DNA from: Caldora sp. SIO3E6
GTDB taxonomy: Bacteria > Cyanobacteriota > Cyanobacteriia > Cyanobacteriales > Coleofasciculaceae
Assembly (NCBI GenBank): GCA_010672185.1
Contig: JAAHHL010000505.1
Location: forward strand, 1 to 5,811
DNA: 5,811 bases
Reading direction: 5' to 3'
Below, piece after piece: positions 1-5,270 of the stretch (position 1 is the stretch's first letter; every line of letters starts with the position of its first letter). The position numbers were made by a program, and so were the translations under genes. Below the pieces are notes generated by a model. The model saw only the letters and a program-made list of their open reading frames with translations, made no database searches and was not told the origin of the DNA.

Positions 1-18
1 GAAGGGGGAGCCGGAAAG

Positions 19-41
19 CCCCTCTCCTCTTAGGGGAGGGG
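19..41. repeat. GC-rich hairpin repeat upstream of the exporter
   Basis: The arms CCCCTCTCCT (19-28) and AGGGGAGGGG (32-41) pair at 9 of 10 positions around a 3-nt loop, and a second GGGGAGGGG copy follows at about 45-53. This kind of C-rich/G-rich inverted repeat is widely dispersed between genes in filamentous cyanobacteria. There is no T-run after the stem, so a classical intrinsic terminator is not supported, although it could stabilise the 3' end of a transcript entering from the left. Confidence 0.55.
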
Positions 42-190
42 TTTGGGGAGGGGTGAGACCCCCCAGTCGATTCGCCCACAGTATCCTTAAGTTCTATGCG
101 GGGCAAGGGTTTCACACCTTAAGTTGACACCAATGAACCAAAATTTCGCTCACCCCAGAAAACCCAACAAATCAAAAAAGAGCGATCGCA

Positions 191-221
191 TTGAGCCAAG
201 AAACCAGCTTTTTGTGATAAT
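191..221 (+). promoter_or_regulatory. Weak candidate promoter for the NHLM exporter
   Basis: TTGAGC (191-196, 4 of 6 to the -35 consensus) lies 19 bp before GATAAT (216-221, 5 of 6 to the -10 consensus). It lies about 50 bp before the chosen ATG, and a HIP1 site (182-189) lies just upstream. The spacer is longer than ideal. The gene may instead be co-transcribed with genes left of the window. Confidence 0.2.
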
Positions 222-272
222 TTGGGCAACATCACTCTGACTTGCAGCTCCAAACCCGGTTCCAACCATCCA

Positions 273-2534
273 ATGAAAAGAGTCTTTGCAACCCCCACCA
301 TCTTACAAATGGAAGCCGTGGAATGCGGTGCGGCTGCCCTGGGGATTATTTTAGGATATTACGGTCGTATCGTGCCCCTGGCGGAACTGCGTCAAGCTTG
401 TGGAGTTTCCCGCAATGGCAGCAATGCCTATAACATTGTTCAAGCCGCTCAATATTATGGCATGGATGCGGAGGGATATCGCGTCGAAGATGTGGAAGAC
501 TTGCTTAATATTGTCCCTCCCTATATCGTCCATTGGAACTTTAGTCATTACCTGGTGGTAGAAGGCTTTGCTAGGGATCGGGTTTTTCTCAACGATCCCG
601 CAGGGGGACGGAGAGTGGTTCCTATTGAAGTCTTTGATAGCAGTTTTACCGGAGTATTTCTCTATATTGAACCCGGTGCTGACTTTAAGAAAGGGGGACG
701 GCACCCCAGCGTTACTTCCGGATTACTGAAACGCTTGGGTTCCTCCGCTGGAGCAGTGTTGTACTGTGCCTTAGCGGGGTTTCTCCTCACCATACCGGGA
801 TTAGCCCTTTCCATCTTTGGGCAGATTTTTGTGGATAATATTCTCCTGGAGGGTAAAACCGATTGGCTCAATGGGTTACTCTTGGCTATGGCGAGCGCAG
901 TTTTCCTACAGGGGATACTCACTTTGTTGCGGTTGCGCTATCTGCGGAAACTGAGGATTAAGTTATCGGTGCAGATGTCCAGTGAGTTTCTCTGGCATTT
1001 GTTGCGTTTACCGATAGGATTTTACGCTCAACGGTATGCGGGGGAAATTAGCAGTCGTTTGAGAATCAACGATCGCGTGGCGGGGGTGCTGTCGGGACAG
1101 TTGGCAACAACTCTAATTGATACCGTGATGGTGGGCATCTATGGGGTTATTCTTTGGAATTATGATAGCATCTTAACTGCTATAGGGGTGAGTTTTTCCG
1201 GTATTAACATCTTAGCGTTGCAATGGGTGGCGCGACGGCGGGTGGATGCAAGCCTGAAAATTATGCAAAATCGCGGTAAAGTTTCGGGACGGAGTATTGC
1301 CGGGTTGCAAAGTATCGAAACTCTGAAGGCTTCGGGTTTAGAGTCGGATTTCTTTACCGGTTGGGCAAGCGACTATGCGGCATCTATCAATTCTCAGCAG
1401 GAATTAGCCATCGTCAACCAGAAGTTGGGCATTTTACCCACCTTGCTCACCTCGTTAACTTCCCTGTTAATTTTGGTGATTGGTGGTTGGCGGGTGATGG
1501 AGGGAGAATTGACGATTGGCATGTTGATGGCATTTCAAACCTTGATGGGTCGGTTTCAAAGTCCCGTCAATAGTTTAATCGGCTTTGGTAGTACCCTCCA
1601 GGAATTACGGGCAGATTTGAATCGGTTGGATGACGTGTTGGCGAATCCTTTAGATCCTGTTGTGGGGGTGGGGGATGGGGAGACGCGGGGACGCGGGGAC
1701 GCGGGGACGCGGGGAGTTAGCCCCATTGAAGCAATTGAGACAATCGAGACAGGGGGTTTCTATGAAGATGCCGATGGCAATTCTGAAACGTTATACAGAA
1801 ACCCGGTTTCTCAAGTTAAACTAGAAATCAACAATCTCACCTTTGGCTATGCAGCGATCGATCCGCCCTTAGTGGAAGGGTTTAATTTATCCCTGGAACC
1901 GGGACAACGGGTTGCTTTGGTAGGAAAAAGCGGTTCTGGGAAATCCACTATTGCCAAACTTATTGCCGGATTATACCAGCCTTGGTCTGGGGAAATTCTC
2001 TTTAATGGCATCAACCGCCAGGACATTCCCCGGCAGGTACTTATTCAATCCCTCTCTATGGTAGAACAGGAAATTCTGCTCTTTGGGGGCACGGTGCGGG
2101 AAAATTTGACCCTATGGAATCCCGATATTCCTGACGAATGCCTGGTAAAAGCCTGTGAGGATGCGGCGATTTACGATAGAGTGATGGAACTTTCGGGGGG
2201 ATTGGATGGAGACTTGTTGGAAGGAGGGGCAAATTTCAGTGGGGGACAGCGCCAACGGTTACAGCTTGCCCGGGCTTTGGTCAATAATCCGGCATTGTTA
2301 ATCTTAGATGAAGCTACCAGTGCTTTGGATAACGCCACTGAGAAAGAAGTGGTTGCCAATATCCGCCAGCGGGGTTGTTCCTGTGTGATTGTTGCCCATC
2401 GGTTGAGTACGATCGTTGATTGCGATGAGATTGTTGTCTTAGGGGAAGGGAAGGTGGTGCAACGGGGAACTCATGAGGTGTTGTTGTCAGATACTGAGGG
2501 GGTGTATGCTCAGTTGCTGGCGGCGGAGGTTTGA
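273..2534 (+). CDS. NHLM-type bacteriocin exporter, C39 peptidase/permease/ATPase
   Basis: Peptidase-containing ABC transporter of 753 residues. It is expected to cleave the leader of a ribosomally made (NHLP-type) peptide after its double-glycine site and export the core across the inner membrane. Residues 1-135 form the C39 protease: catalytic Cys18 in VECGAAALG, His92 in FSHYLVVEG and Asp108 in NDPAGG are all present. Residues ~158-445 are the multi-span membrane domain. The C-terminal ATPase has Walker A GKSGSGKST (551-559), signature FSGGQRQ (from 655), Walker B LLILDEAT (from 675) and the H-loop His709. TPT..LQMEAVECGAAALG is typical of the NHLM subfamily. The ATG at 273 was chosen because it puts the protease motif in its usual place; the frame stays open upstream to a TTG at 222, but those 17 residues do not look like the family. 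No clear Shine-Dalgarno is seen. The linker (~465-530) is repeat-built and makes the protein longer than the roughly 710 residues I recall as typical. The partner transporter starts at 5271 rather than directly downstream. Confidence 0.93.
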   Translation: MKRVFATPTILQMEAVECGAAALGIILGYYGRIVPLAELRQACGVSRNGSNAYNIVQAAQYYGMDAEGYRVEDVEDLLNIVPPYIVHWNFSHYLVVEGFARDRVFLNDPAGGRRVVPIEVFDSSFTGVFLYIEPGADFKKGGRHPSVTSGLLKRLGSSAGAVLYCALAGFLLTIPGLALSIFGQIFVDNILLEGKTDWLNGLLLAMASAVFLQGILTLLRLRYLRKLRIKLSVQMSSEFLWHLLRLPIGFYAQRYAGEISSRLRINDRVAGVLSGQLATTLIDTVMVGIYGVILWNYDSILTAIGVSFSGINILALQWVARRRVDASLKIMQNRGKVSGRSIAGLQSIETLKASGLESDFFTGWASDYAASINSQQELAIVNQKLGILPTLLTSLTSLLILVIGGWRVMEGELTIGMLMAFQTLMGRFQSPVNSLIGFGSTLQELRADLNRLDDVLANPLDPVVGVGDGETRGRGDAGTRGVSPIEAIETIETGGFYEDADGNSETLYRNPVSQVKLEINNLTFGYAAIDPPLVEGFNLSLEPGQRVALVGKSGSGKSTIAKLIAGLYQPWSGEILFNGINRQDIPRQVLIQSLSMVEQEILLFGGTVRENLTLWNPDIPDECLVKACEDAAIYDRVMELSGGLDGDLLEGGANFSGGQRQRLQLARALVNNPALLILDEATSALDNATEKEVVANIRQRGCSCVIVAHRLSTIVDCDEIVVLGEGKVVQRGTHEVLLSDTEGVYAQLLAAEV
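1683..1714 (+). repeat. Octanucleotide tandem repeat ACGCGGGG x4 inside the exporter gene
   Basis: Four perfect tandem copies of ACGCGGGG encode the low-complexity stretch TRGRGDAGTRG (residues 471-481) between the membrane and ATPase domains. Because the unit is 8 bp, gain or loss of one copy would shift the frame and remove the ATPase domain; only changes of three copies keep the frame. A run of G-tracts lies immediately before it (1664-1680). Confidence 0.9.
1797..1811. repeat. Short palindrome AGAAACCCGGTTTCT within the coding linker
   Basis: Perfect 7-bp arms AGAAACC and GGTTTCT flank a single central C. AGAAACC/GGTTTCT palindromes are, as I recall, among the abundant interspersed repeats of cyanobacteria. 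Here it lies in frame in the exporter linker, encoding part of YRNPVSQ (from about residue 508) just before the ATPase domain begins at VKLEINNLTFGY. Confidence 0.6.
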
Positions 2535-2561
2535 GAATTTAGAATTTAGAATTTAGAATTA
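2534..2561 (+). repeat. Heptamer array A (AGAATTT x4)
   Basis: Three perfect copies of AGAATTT plus a variant fourth (AGAATTA) start at the last base of the exporter TGA stop codon. AGAATTT is the reverse complement of AAATTCT, so this array is inverted relative to the arrays at 4137-4200 and 5216-5269. Confidence 0.85.
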
Positions 2562-2610
2562 ATTTGTATAACGGGCTGATGCGGGTTGAACCAGGATGAG
2601 GATGATGGAA

Positions 2611-2697
2611 TTTGTAGGTTGGGTCTCGTTGCCTCGACCCAACACGAGGTGAGTGGGCTGTGTTCGGTCTTGCGATCGCTCTACCTAACCTACATTT
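2611..2697. mobile_element. MITE-like palindromic element
   Basis: Terminal arms TGTAGGTTGGGT (2613-2624) and ACCTAACCTACA (2683-2694) are inverted with 11 of 12 pairs. A nested hairpin, GTTGGGTC (2618-2625) with GACCCAAC (2636-2643), shares the left arm, and a HIP1 site lies inside. The GTAGGTTGGGT...ACCCAACCTAC style of terminus resembles dispersed non-coding cyanobacterial elements. No transposase is present, so it would depend on an enzyme encoded elsewhere. The exact ends and any target-site duplication are not clear. Confidence 0.55.
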
Positions 2698-2744
2698 TAA
2701 GTGCGATCGCGTAACGCACTGAACCTGAGAAATTTAGGAGGGGG

Positions 2745-2773
2745 TTGTGAAAGGGGTTATTTTTTGTTATTAT
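2745..2773 (+). promoter_or_regulatory. Candidate sigma-70-type promoter
   Basis: TTGTGA (2745-2750, 4 of 6 to -35) and TATTAT (2768-2773, 5 of 6 to -10) are separated by exactly 17 bp in an AT-rich stretch. A transcript from here would carry a leader of about 255 nt before the MauE-like gene at 3037. This is a consensus match only. Confidence 0.3.
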
Positions 2774-3036
2774 TATTTGATAATGGGATAAATGTGCGCC
2801 TGTTGTGTATATCAAATGAGAACATCCTTGTCAAAACCGCCTATACATACCCCCGGAATAAATGATTGGAACTAATCAACGGCAGGCCAATCAAAAACAA
2901 CAACACAACTTGAAAGTGGGGTTTAGCAGTTGTAGCCGTAGGGTGGGCATGGTCAACCATAAGTGTTTAGCCGGATTTGATATTAACCATGCAATAATAT
3001 TGACACCAATAGAATTCGTACCTAACCCAAGATTCC

Positions 3037-3864
3037 ATGACAGTATCAAGCGTTGCCTATCTCTGCTCCCTAGCAGTGGGGCTAATGTTCCTGATTACGG
3101 GCATCCTCAAAGTCATCGAACCCTGGAAATTTTTCCAGCACCTGGCTAAACTGCGCCTCATCCCTCCCAAACTCTTAACCACTTCCGTTTATACCTTCAA
3201 TGGTTTCGAGTGCGCCCTTGGGGTTGCCTTAATCGCCGGGGTCAAACCGCTTATCATTATTCCCTTGGGTATGGCACTGTTGGTCTTTTCTTCCTTCCTT
3301 ACCTATTGGGGAACCTCCACGGGTAAGACGGAAGATTGCGGTTGCTATAACGGTTGGGTGGAAGTTTCCCCCGTCCAAAGTATTGGGCTAAATGTCTTAT
3401 ATATTAGCCTGTTGGGGGTTGCCTTAGTTTACGGACAAACAGAAGCTACCCTCCTCTGGCAATGGGATATTTGTGTTGTTACCTTTCTCCTTGGCTTAGG
3501 ATTATCCGGAGGTTCTTTAGACTATCGCATCCGCAAGGGCAAACCCTTCATCGATTTATCTCCCCTGCAAGCGAACCGTCCTTGGCAAGCAGAATGGTTT
3601 GACGGTTATACGGAAATAATGTCCGGTTCCCATATTATTACTTTTTTAGGGCCCAACTGTCCCCACTGTAAAAACCTGCTCAATGTCCTCAAAGTGATCC
3701 ACTCTCGAGAAGATTTACCGGAAGTATTCGGCGTTATTCAGTTAACCACCGACGAGGAAGGACAGGACTATGTGGATGGTTATGCTTTAAACTTTCCCGT
3801 GGGGGGATTAGAGCCGAAATTTTGGGATAAACTACAAATCATGGGGGTTCCTATAAGATTTTGA
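3037..3864 (+). CDS. MauE/DoxX-like membrane protein with thioredoxin-like domain, 3'-truncated
   Basis: The 275-residue product has about four to five hydrophobic segments (roughly 5-22, 52-68, 70-90, 113-132, 143-158). The GILKVIEPWKFFQHLAKLRLIPP stretch and the EDCGCYNG motif (Cys101, Cys103) are typical of MauE-like redox membrane proteins. Residues ~185-275 form a thioredoxin-like domain with the active-site pair CPHC (208-211) in FLGPNCPHC. Such fusions are expected to move electrons or form and reduce disulfides on the outer face of the membrane; the substrate is unknown. The protein stops three residues after the GVP of the cis-Pro loop (Pro272), so the last strand and helix of the fold are missing. 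The stop lies in sequence belonging to the reversed four-helix-bundle gene, so the gene probably lost its 3' end and may be inactive. No Shine-Dalgarno is evident before the ATG. Confidence 0.8.
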   Translation: MTVSSVAYLCSLAVGLMFLITGILKVIEPWKFFQHLAKLRLIPPKLLTTSVYTFNGFECALGVALIAGVKPLIIIPLGMALLVFSSFLTYWGTSTGKTEDCGCYNGWVEVSPVQSIGLNVLYISLLGVALVYGQTEATLLWQWDICVVTFLLGLGLSGGSLDYRIRKGKPFIDLSPLQANRPWQAEWFDGYTEIMSGSHIITFLGPNCPHCKNLLNVLKVIHSREDLPEVFGVIQLTTDEEGQDYVDGYALNFPVGGLEPKFWDKLQIMGVPIRF

Positions 3865-4121
3865 GCCAATAATTTGTCTCTGGTGGCTTCCTTAAGAGAA
3901 ATAGTCATTTTATGAATAAAATCTGGTTTACTTTCAGCATTCTGTGCTTCTTCAACATTGGCTCCAATACTAGTTCCAGAGCGAATTAACTGTTTACTTA
4001 AATCATAACCAGTTCCACCATTCTCTCTAAGGAATTTACATAGATTGACTATTCTTATGCTAAAGCTTAGCGTTCTTTCTTGTATATCTTTTTGTCCCAT
4101 TTTTTCTAAATTTTCATTCAT
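3851..4121 (-). pseudogene. Four-helix-bundle (23S rRNA IVS-type) protein, frameshifted and truncated
   Basis: From the ATG at 4121 (or Met8 at 4100) the frame reads about 82 family-like residues, including LSKQLIRSGTSIGANVEEAQ (41-60) and DFIHKMTISLKEA (67-79), signatures of the small four-helix-bundle family first described from 23S rRNA intervening sequences. As written, the frame then continues to a stop at 3780, but that tail is simply antisense to the thioredoxin gene. The neighbouring frame gives ETNYWLKIL followed by a stop at 3851-3853, exactly the family continuation, so one extra G (plus strand, 3882-3883) has broken the frame; removing it would give KEATETNYWLKIL. Family members usually continue about 25-30 more residues, so the 3' end is also lost. 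Function in the family is poorly known. A sequencing error could explain the single-base shift but not the truncation. Confidence 0.75.
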
Positions 4122-4136
4122 GGGAAGTTATTTTTT

Positions 4137-4200
4137 CTAAATTCCCAATTCCCAATTCCCAATTCATTCTAAATTCTAAATTCTAAATTCTAAATTCTAA
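4137..4200 (+). repeat. Heptamer array B (AATTCCC x3, then AAATTCT x4)
   Basis: The array contains AATTCCC at 4140-4160, then AATTCAT TCT, then AAATTCT at 4171-4198. Read on the minus strand, its proximal end encodes the final residues LEFRI and the stop codon of the ribbon-helix-helix gene. Its right part (4161-4197) is identical over about 37 bp, in direct orientation, to 5224-5260 in array C. Confidence 0.9.
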
Positions 4201-4410
4201 TGAACTATCCAACCGAGCCAAAATCCTTAAGCCTTCTTCTGGATCTCCCTTTGCTGCTAACGCTTGAAAACGAGTATAAGCATCAAATTCCGCTAGGGCA
4301 ATGGTGGAAAATTCCTCCATTAACTTATTGAGACTGATTCCCCTGGCTGTTGCCAGTTCTTTTAATCTCGAATGCTTATCATCGGGTAAACGAATGGTTA
4401 GAGTTGCCAT
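4183..4410 (-). CDS. Ribbon-helix-helix antitoxin-like protein
   Basis: The 75-residue product begins MATLTIRLPDDKHSRLKELA, a typical ribbon-helix-helix (CopG/Arc-like) start: a short DNA-contacting strand followed by helices through about residue 40 (RGISLNKLMEEF). It is probably the DNA-binding antitoxin of the PIN toxin gene just upstream on the same strand, whose stop is only 6 bp away. It would neutralise the toxin by direct binding through its C-terminal half and repress the operon, possibly at the palindrome at 4846-4867. The last five residues, LEFRI, and the TAG stop are encoded by heptamer array B, so the natural C-terminus has apparently been replaced or capped by repeat DNA. No strong ribosome-binding site is seen; translational coupling to the toxin gene is plausible. 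Confidence 0.75.
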   Translation of the reverse strand: MATLTIRLPDDKHSRLKELATARGISLNKLMEEFSTIALAEFDAYTRFQALAAKGDPEEGLRILARLDSSLEFRI

Positions 4411-4416
4411 GACTGC

Positions 4417-4839
4417 TTAACGGTAAATTAAATCTTGGGGTTTTAAAATCGATATATTGGGAAAAACTAAATCCGAATTCTGAAAATCTCTAATGTTGTT
4501 CGTCACGATCGCTTGAGCATTTCCAGCTACAGCTAATTCAATCAAATGATTGTCCCCTTCATCTTTGAGATTTGGTCGCCACAGGTAATAAATGGATATC
4601 CATTGACTCACACTCATTAACGCTGCCAATAGCTGCTGAATTTCTGCCGATGTTAAAGGACATTGAGCCAGAATTTCCTCCCGATGAATGAGAGATTCGT
4701 ACTCAGAAAATAGAGCATTTCCCATCAAAGGCTGATACTCTCCCTTCAAACATCGCCGAATCAACTCTCGACTAGGGCCAGTTGCACCAATGAGTGCAGC
4801 AACCAAAACGCTGGTGTCAATGACAATTTTGATAGTCAT
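4417..4839 (-). CDS. PIN-domain toxin (VapC-like ribonuclease)
   Basis: A 140-residue PIN-domain protein, probably the RNA-cleaving toxin of a type II toxin-antitoxin pair. Acidic residues expected to bind metal are visible: Asp8 in VIDTSVLVAAL, Glu46 in LFSEYESL, the Asp93/Asp96 cluster in LKDEGDNHLIELA, and Asp118 in VTNNIRDF. The A(x)AIVTNNIRDF segment is characteristic of the 'putative toxin component, PIN family' group. The start at 4839 (MTIKIVIDTS) was preferred over an in-frame ATG at 4857 because the PIN fold begins at once and the six extra codons overlap an operator-like palindrome. The toxin gene comes before the ribbon-helix-helix gene, the reverse of the classical vapBC order. 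Cellular target unknown. Confidence 0.8.
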   Translation of the reverse strand: MTIKIVIDTSVLVAALIGATGPSRELIRRCLKGEYQPLMGNALFSEYESLIHREEILAQCPLTSAEIQQLLAALMSVSQWISIYYLWRPNLKDEGDNHLIELAVAGNAQAIVTNNIRDFQNSDLVFPNISILKPQDLIYR

Positions 4840-4845
4840 GACAAT

Positions 4846-4867
4846 ATGATAGCACATACGCCATCAT
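4846..4867. promoter_or_regulatory. Operator-like palindrome upstream of the toxin gene
   Basis: Arms ATGATAGC (4846-4853) and GCCATCAT (4860-4867) are inverted with 7 of 8 pairs around a 6-bp centre, ending 6 bp before the toxin ATG at 4839. Ribbon-helix-helix antitoxins commonly repress their own operon by binding such sites, so this is a reasonable autoregulatory operator. No clean -35 was found; TATTAT read on the minus strand at about 4882-4887 could be a -10. Confidence 0.4.
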
Positions 4868-4939
4868 TGTGTCCTTACCTGAAATAATAGGATAGGTGTG
4901 GGCGGGTGAAGGAAATTTACAGTGGCTCTTAAGAAACAA

Positions 4940-4967
4940 GGGAATAGGGAATAGGGAATAGGGAATA
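4940..4967 (+). repeat. Heptamer array GGGAATA x4
   Basis: Four perfect tandem copies of GGGAATA followed by a partial copy (GGA). It is the same unit length as the AAATTCT arrays but a different sequence, and has no coding role here. Confidence 0.9.
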
Positions 4968-5026
4968 GGATTTGAGCTTGTTTCTTCCGTTCATAAGGGG
5001 CAGTGTGCTGCCAGTGGGGGGCTCTT

Positions 5027-5144
5027 CAGAAACACACTCAGCGGCAGGGGGTTGGGCGAAGCATTTGGGCGACAATTTAAGTATATAGACCTAAGTATAC
5101 CTATCCAAATGCTTCGCCCCTACGACCCCCCACAAGTGTTTCTG
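5027..5144. mobile_element. Palindromic MITE-like element, ~118 bp
   Basis: Nested inverted arms are visible: CAGAAACAC (5027-5035) with GTGTTTCTG (5136-5144), GGGGGT (5047-5052) with ACCCCC (5125-5130), and a perfect 15-bp pair GGGCGAAGCATTTGG (5054-5068) with its complement at 5105-5119. The centre is AT-rich and contains AAGTATA twice. The whole can fold into a long interrupted cruciform or hairpin. GGGCGAAGCATTTGG-type arms resemble non-autonomous elements dispersed in cyanobacterial genomes. No transposase or certain target duplication is present. Confidence 0.6.
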
Positions 5145-5175
5145 ACCTTCGTAGCAGGTGCGGCTGCGCCCGTCG

Positions 5176-5205
5176 CACAGAGGAACACCAGGCACAGAGG
5201 AACAC
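5176..5205 (+). repeat. 13-bp direct repeat CACAGAGGAACAC x2
   Basis: Two perfect copies (5176-5188 and 5193-5205) are separated by 4 bp. Similar CACAGAGGAACAC strings occur, as far as I recall, as interspersed repeats between cyanobacterial genes. No function is evident. Confidence 0.6.
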
Positions 5206-5215
5206 AGAGATTGAT

Positions 5216-5269
5216 AAATTCTAAATTCATTCTAAATTCTAAATTCTAAATTCTAAATTCCCAATTCCC
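5216..5269 (+). repeat. Heptamer array C (AAATTCT/AATTCCC)
   Basis: AAATTCT, then AAATTCAT TCT, three more AAATTCT (5234-5254), then two AATTCCC-type units that end one base before the ATG of the second exporter. About 37 bp (5224-5260) match array B (4161-4197) exactly and in the same orientation, so the toxin-antitoxin cassette lies between direct repeats. Confidence 0.9.
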
Positions 5270-5270
5270 A

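Larger units (their letters stand above)
2562..3036. other. Gene-poor spacer between the exporter and the MauE-like gene
   Basis: No convincing gene is seen on either strand. The stretch holds a MITE-like palindrome (2611-2697), two HIP1 sites (2672-2679 and 2703-2710), an AT-rich segment with a candidate promoter (2745-2773), and a 27-codon cysteine-containing reading frame (2792-2875) with no recognisable relatives. A longer frame beginning at 2862 runs into the MauE-like gene out of frame and is probably chance. Confidence 0.6.
4868..5270. other. Repeat-rich spacer between the toxin gene and the second exporter
   Basis: No gene is supported on either strand. The stretch holds the GGGAATA heptamer array (4940-4967), a ~118-bp palindromic element (5027-5144), a 13-bp direct repeat (5176-5188 and 5193-5205) and heptamer array C (5216-5269). 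A reading frame at 5052-5249 is made almost wholly of these repeats and is discounted. No promoter for the downstream exporter gene was recognised. Confidence 0.7.

Noticed and set aside
124..152. TTGACA at 124-129 (also 3000-3005) as a -35 element
   Set aside because: No acceptable -10 sequence lies 16-19 bp downstream in either case, and the second is too close to the start codon.
222..272. TTG-initiated extension adding 17 residues to the exporter
   Set aside because: The added residues do not resemble the family, there is no Shine-Dalgarno, and the ATG at 273 places the C39 motif at the expected distance.
351..922. Minus-strand open frames (351-704 and 662-922) within the exporter gene
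   Set aside because: They lie antisense to well-conserved C39 and membrane-domain codons and show no recognisable protein features.
2862..3149. 95-codon plus-strand frame overlapping the start of the MauE-like gene
   Set aside because: Its second half is an out-of-frame reading of the clearly recognisable MauE-like protein, and the first half has no domain or composition typical of a real protein.
3780..3850. C-terminal tail of the four-helix-bundle frame beyond the break
   Set aside because: It is only the antisense of the thioredoxin-domain codons; true family similarity continues in another frame and stops at 3851.
5052..5249. 65-codon plus-strand frame
   Set aside because: It consists of the palindromic element, direct repeats and heptamer array C.
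4137..5269. Possible CRISPR array, because of several regularly repeated short units
   Set aside because: The repeats are direct 7-bp tandem units without unique spacers, and no cas genes are present.
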